Origin: Thermoleophilia bacterium SCSIO 60948
GTDB lineage: Bacteria; Actinomycetota; Thermoleophilia; Solirubrobacterales; 70-9
Direction of reading: 5' to 3'
Assembly: GCA_021496505.1 (NCBI GenBank)
Contig: CP053031.1
Coordinates: forward strand, 1,728,001-1,792,000
Length of the DNA: 64,000 nucleotides
In this document: piece after piece, positions 60,876 through 64,000 of the stretch
Layout: each line of letters starts with the position of its first letter
How positions within the stretch are numbered: the first letter of the stretch is position 1
The notes under the pieces: model-generated
Seen by the model: the letters and a program-made list of their open reading frames with translations, nothing else
Databases searched by the model: none
What the model was told of the DNA's origin: nothing
Program-made: the position numbers and the translations under genes

Positions 60876-62524
60876 CAGTCGTCTGCCAGGTACTGGTGGA
60901 TCAGTGATACCGCCATCGAGCCCTCGCCGACGGCGCTCGCGACCCGCTTGATCGACCGTGCTCGGACATCGCCGGCGACGAAGACGCCCGGCACGCTCGT
61001 CTCGAGTTTCATCGGATCGCGGTCGAGCGGCCAGGCCGAGGTCGAGACATCCGGGCCGGAGAGGATGAAACCGCGCTCGTCACGCTCGACGATGCCCGCG
61101 AGCCAGTCCGTGCGCGGTGCGGCTCCGATGAATACGAAGCAAGCGTCGACGTCCTCGGTGCGCTCGCCGCCGGGGCCGCGGATCGTCATCCGCTCGAGGT
61201 GGCCGTCGCCCTCGGCGCGGATCGCCTCGGAGCCCGTCTCGACCTCGATGTTGTCGATCGCCGCGATCTGCTCGATCAGGTAGTTCGACATCGAGCGCTC
61301 GAGCGCCGGACCTCGGACCAGCAGCGTGACCCGCGAGGCGAAGCGGCTGAAGTGAACGGCGGCCTGCCCGGCCGAGTTCGCGCCCCCGATCACGACGACG
61401 TGCTGCTCCGCGCATGCCCGGGCCTCGGTCGTGGCCGCCCCGTAGTAGACGCCCGCGCCCGTCAGCTCCTCGAAACCGGGGCACTCGAGCCGGCGGTAGG
61501 AGACGCCGGTCGCGACGAGGATGCAGTTCGCGCTCAGCGAGCCGCCGCCGGTCAGGTCGATGAATCGGCCCGCGCCCTCGGCCCGCATCGAGACAGCGTC
61601 CTGGACGCTCAGGAGCTCGGCGCCGAGGCGGCGCGCCTGGTCGGTCGCGCGGCGGGCGAGGTCCGAGCCGCTGACCCCGGCCGGGAAGCCGAGGTAGTTC
61701 TCGATCCGGCTCGACTGTCCGGCCTGCCCACCGGGGCCCTCGCGCTCGACCATCACTGTGCGAAGTCCCTCAGAGGCGCCGTAGACCGCCGCCGCGAGTC
61801 CGGCCGGCCCACCGCCGACGATGATCAGGTCGTAGTGGTCGGCCGCGGGCTCGCCCTTGACCCCGAGGCGCTCGGCGAGCTCGAAGACCGATGGGCGCTC
61901 GAGCACCGATCCGTCTTCGAGCACCGCGGCCGGTAGGCGATCGTCGGATATCGCCATCAGCTTGAGCAGCTCGCGCGCCTCGCCGTCGCGTTCGACGTCG
62001 AGCCAGCGCACCGGCACCCGGTTGCGCGCCAGGAAGTCACGCAGGTCGTGCGAGTTCGGGGAGAAACGGTGCCCGATCACGCGCAAGCCGCCGGACTCGA
62101 GCACCGCTCCGGCGTCCCACGTCGTGAGCAGGTCCTCGACGACCGGATAGAGCTGCTCCTCGGGCGGGTCCCAGGGCTTCAACAGGTAGTAGTCGAGGCC
62201 GACCTCGTTGATCGCCTGGATCGCGGCCTCCGTGTCGGCGTAGGCGGTCAGCAGGATCCGCTTGGCGTCCGGGACGAGCTCGCGCGCCGCGAGCAGGAAA
62301 TCGGTCCCGGGCATCCGTGGCATCCGCTGGTCGGCGATCAGCAGCGCCACCTGATCGCCTCGGGCGCGGACCTCGCGGATCAGCTCGAGCGCCCGCTCAC
62401 CCGAACCGGCCCGCAGGATGCGGTACGACTCGCCGAAGCGGCGGCGCAGGTCGCGCGCCACCGCCGCGAGGACCGCGGGCTCGTCATCGACGGCGAGGAT
62501 CGCCGGTTTTGCCTCTTTGCTCAC
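60875..62524 (-). CDS. Response-regulator receiver fused to a thioredoxin-reductase-like flavoprotein
   Basis: A 549-residue fusion starting at GTG 62524. Residues 7-130 form a REC domain with the acidic pair Asp13-Asp14, phosphoacceptor Asp65 (LIADQRMP), Thr93 and Lys116. Residues about 145-225 resemble the glutaredoxin-like module of related flavoproteins (FLARNRVPVRWLDVERDG) but lack cysteines. Residues 228-549 are TrxR-like, with FAD GGGPAG (237-242), NADPH GGANSAG (380-386) and the closing FAD motif VFVAGDVRARSIKRVASAVGEG. The CxxC normally at the active site is replaced by GAATTEA (362-368). It is translationally coupled to the downstream kinase. It is probably a phosphorylation-controlled NAD(P)H-dependent oxidoreductase or redox sensor. 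Confidence 0.93.
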   Translation of the reverse strand: MSKEAKPAILAVDDEPAVLAAVARDLRRRFGESYRILRAGSGERALELIREVRARGDQVALLIADQRMPRMPGTDFLLAARELVPDAKRILLTAYADTEAAIQAINEVGLDYYLLKPWDPPEEQLYPVVEDLLTTWDAGAVLESGGLRVIGHRFSPNSHDLRDFLARNRVPVRWLDVERDGEARELLKLMAISDDRLPAAVLEDGSVLERPSVFELAERLGVKGEPAADHYDLIIVGGGPAGLAAAVYGASEGLRTVMVEREGPGGQAGQSSRIENYLGFPAGVSGSDLARRATDQARRLGAELLSVQDAVSMRAEGAGRFIDLTGGGSLSANCILVATGVSYRRLECPGFEELTGAGVYYGAATTEARACAEQHVVVIGGANSAGQAAVHFSRFASRVTLLVRGPALERSMSNYLIEQIAAIDNIEVETGSEAIRAEGDGHLERMTIRGPGGERTEDVDACFVFIGAAPRTDWLAGIVERDERGFILSGPDVSTSAWPLDRDPMKLETSVPGVFVAGDVRARSIKRVASAVGEGSMAVSLIHQYLADD

Positions 62525-62602
62525 CCGAGCGATCCTGACAAACCTGTCCAGCCCGACCTCCCCCGAGGGCTCTCGGCGCTCCGAGCGGGGTAAGACTGGG
62601 CT

Positions 62603-63550
62603 GTGGCCGACCGACTCGACCATCCCGGCGACGACCCCGCCCCGCAGAAGGCCGGCGCGATGAAGGCGGTGCTGACCGACGAGCGCTTCTCCGACCCCGA
62701 CTGGATCTTCGAGCGCAAGCTCGACGGAGTCCGCTGCGTGGCGATCCGCGACGGCGGCCCGGTCCGCCTGCTGTCGCGAAACGACCTGCCGATGAACGAT
62801 CGCTACCCGGAGATCGCCGCGGCGCTCGAGGCCGATCCGTGCCGGCGCTTCGCGATCGACGGCGAGGTCGTCGCCTTCGACGGCGCTCAGACCAGCTTCG
62901 CGAAGCTCCACGACCCGGCGGCCGAGCGCTTCCTCTACGTCTTCGACATCACCTGGCTCGACGGCACGGACGTCCGCGAGCGACCGCTCCGCGAGCGCAA
63001 GCGCCTGCTAGGTGGCGCGCTCCGATTCGACGGGCCGATCCGTCTCTCGCGGCATCGCAACGAGGCCGGCGAGGCGATGTTCGACGAGGCCTGCCGCAAG
63101 GGCTGGGAGGGCGTCATCGCCAAACGGGCCGAAAGCCCCTACCGGACCACCCGCTCGCGCGACTGGCTCAAGTTCAAGTGCGAGCACGGCCAGGAGCTCG
63201 TCGTCGGCGGATGGACCGACCCGAAGGGCTCGCGCGAGCGCTTCGGCGCGCTGCTGATGGGCTACTTCGACGCGACGGGCGAGCTGCGTTTCGCCGGCAA
63301 GGTCGGGACCGGGTTCGACGCTGCCCTGCTGGCGGAGATCGGCGACAGGCTCGATGCGCTCGCGGCCGACGAGCCTCCGTTCGCCGACCACGACGCGATC
63401 CGCCCGCTCGGCGGCCGCCACTGGGTCCGGCCCGAGCTCGTCGGCGAGGTCGGCTTCACGGAATGGACCGCTGACGGGCGCCTGCGCCATCCGCGCTTCC
63501 TCGGGCTGCGCGACGACAAACCGGCGCGTAAGGTCGTGCGCGAGTCATGA
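62603..63550 (+). CDS. ATP-dependent DNA ligase (LigD ligase domain, stand-alone)
   Basis: A 315-residue ligase of the LigD type. The nucleotidyl lysine is Lys39 in FERKLDGVRC (motif I, KxDGxR). Further motifs are IDGEVVAFDG (III), EGVIAKRAESPY (IV) and DWLKFKC (V). The OB-fold follows (ELVVGGWTDPKGSRERFGALLMG to the VGFTEWTADGRLRHPRF end). It seals double-strand breaks in non-homologous end joining. The start is GTG 62603, near a TAAGAC box. It overlaps the next gene, the LigD-type polymerase, by 4 nt. No Ku gene is in the window. Confidence 0.94.
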   Translation: MADRLDHPGDDPAPQKAGAMKAVLTDERFSDPDWIFERKLDGVRCVAIRDGGPVRLLSRNDLPMNDRYPEIAAALEADPCRRFAIDGEVVAFDGAQTSFAKLHDPAAERFLYVFDITWLDGTDVRERPLRERKRLLGGALRFDGPIRLSRHRNEAGEAMFDEACRKGWEGVIAKRAESPYRTTRSRDWLKFKCEHGQELVVGGWTDPKGSRERFGALLMGYFDATGELRFAGKVGTGFDAALLAEIGDRLDALAADEPPFADHDAIRPLGGRHWVRPELVGEVGFTEWTADGRLRHPRFLGLRDDKPARKVVRES

Positions 63551-64000
63551 GCGACGGGTCGGAGACGCTCAGGGTAGGACGGCGCGAGGTCCGTGTCTCG
63601 AGCGCCTCGAAGCCGCTGTTCACCAAGCCCGAAGTCACGAAGCTCGACCTCGCCAGGTACTACGCGAGCGTCGGCGAGGCGATGCTCCCGCACGTCCGTG
63701 ACCGCCCGCTCGCGCTCGAGACGTTCCCCGACGGGATCGACGGCGAGCAGCGCTTCTACATGAAGCAGGCGCCGAAGCACTTCCCGGACTGGATCGAACG
63801 GGTCACGGTCGAGAAGCGCGGTGGGACGCTCACCCAGGCCGTCGCCTGCGAGCCGGCGACCCTCGTCTACCTCGCCGGGCAGAACGTCGTCACGCCACAT
63901 GTCTGGCTCTCGCGCGTCGATGAGCCGCGCCGTCCCGACCGGCTGACGATCGACCTCGACCCTTCCCCCGGCGGCCGCTTCGCCGACGTCCGCGCGATCG
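63547..64000 (+). CDS. LigD-type polymerase/primase domain protein (3' end outside the window)
   Basis: The visible 151 residues from ATG 63547 are the N-terminal part of an archaeo-eukaryotic-primase-like LigD polymerase. It opens with LRVGRREVRVSSASKPLF, then TKLDLARYYASVGEAMLPHVRDRPLALETFPDG and FYMKQAPKHFPDWIERV. The catalytic aspartates begin in TIDLDPSPG just before the window edge. It adds nucleotides to broken ends in end joining. Overlap with the ligase gene (ATGA) shows that ligase and polymerase are separate proteins made in a coupled way. Confidence 0.93.
   Translation, partial: MSDGSETLRVGRREVRVSSASKPLFTKPEVTKLDLARYYASVGEAMLPHVRDRPLALETFPDGIDGEQRFYMKQAPKHFPDWIERVTVEKRGGTLTQAVACEPATLVYLAGQNVVTPHVWLSRVDEPRRPDRLTIDLDPSPGGRFADVRAI

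Noticed and set aside
58209-61283. A 1024-codon open frame on the plus strand
   Set aside because: It overlaps nhaA in another frame and runs antisense to the kinase; it shows no domain and has shadow-type composition.

Overview
The window is chromosomal DNA from a high-GC, gene-dense actinobacterium. The most likely group is the class Thermoleophilia (Solirubrobacterales-like). The reasons are strong G/C at third codon positions with long antisense shadow frames, frequent GTG/TTG starts, the hisS-aspS ... mnmA-alaS-ruvX-mltG-aroE-pilB-pilT-pilC gene order, and accessory families typical of soil actinobacteria (MMPL, LtrA, GAP, DUF1269, DUF2252, FurA-KatG, NhaA-DsbA). The taxonomic call is inference; no rRNA gene is present. 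I see no prophage, insertion sequence, CRISPR array or replication origin.

Left part (1-6.6 kb): a CYTH-CHAD protein cut by the window edge, an acyl-CoA ligase, a four-helix membrane protein, a monofunctional catalase, and a Zn/Mn-type ABC solute-binding lipoprotein with a Zur-like operator at its start. From 6.7 to 22.9 kb the minus strand carries one long co-directional housekeeping cluster. In transcription order it holds a small membrane protein, a metallo-beta-lactamase-fold hydrolase, hisS, aspS, a membrane-anchored unknown, an IscU-like/MnmA fusion, alaS, ruvX, mltG, aroE and the type IV pilus motor genes pilB, pilT, pilC. It ends in a perfect 11-bp hairpin.

Middle part (23-45.7 kb): a metabolic and regulatory mosaic. 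It includes formiminotransferase and an M29 aminopeptidase, TetR/MMPL efflux, an aldo-keto reductase, LtrA, a secreted three-repeat protein, a winged-helix AlkZ-like protein, and a secreted alpha/beta hydrolase with RTX-like glycine-rich repeats. It also has an amino-acid module (EamA exporter, PLP ammonia-lyase, Lrp regulator, GNAT), a C45 peptidase, a LacI regulator, an ASCH-like/winged-helix protein, a large secreted M19-like dipeptidase, an HhH protein, a tRNA with CAT anticodon and a universal stress protein.

Right part (45.7-64 kb) is rich in stress functions: an HSL-type esterase, a holin-like/phosphodiesterase fusion, FurA-KatG with a 19-bp operator, a cupin, GAP and bile-acid-symporter-type membrane proteins, DUF1269, a DUF2252-NYN pair, an alpha/beta hydrolase with NhaA-DsbA, and a two-gene signalling unit made of a cNMP-binding-type histidine kinase and a response-regulator/thioredoxin-reductase-like flavoprotein. 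The last two genes are the ligase and polymerase of a split LigD system for end joining; the second runs off the window.

The observations most worth following are the REC-flavoreductase/kinase pair (no CxxC in the reductase), the IscU-like/MnmA fusion that has lost the third scaffold cysteine, the three-repeat secreted protein, the DUF2252-NYN operon, several well-formed operators (Zur-like, FurA-like, TetR-like), and repeated TANNNT boxes 6-8 nt before start codons that suggest leaderless mRNAs.
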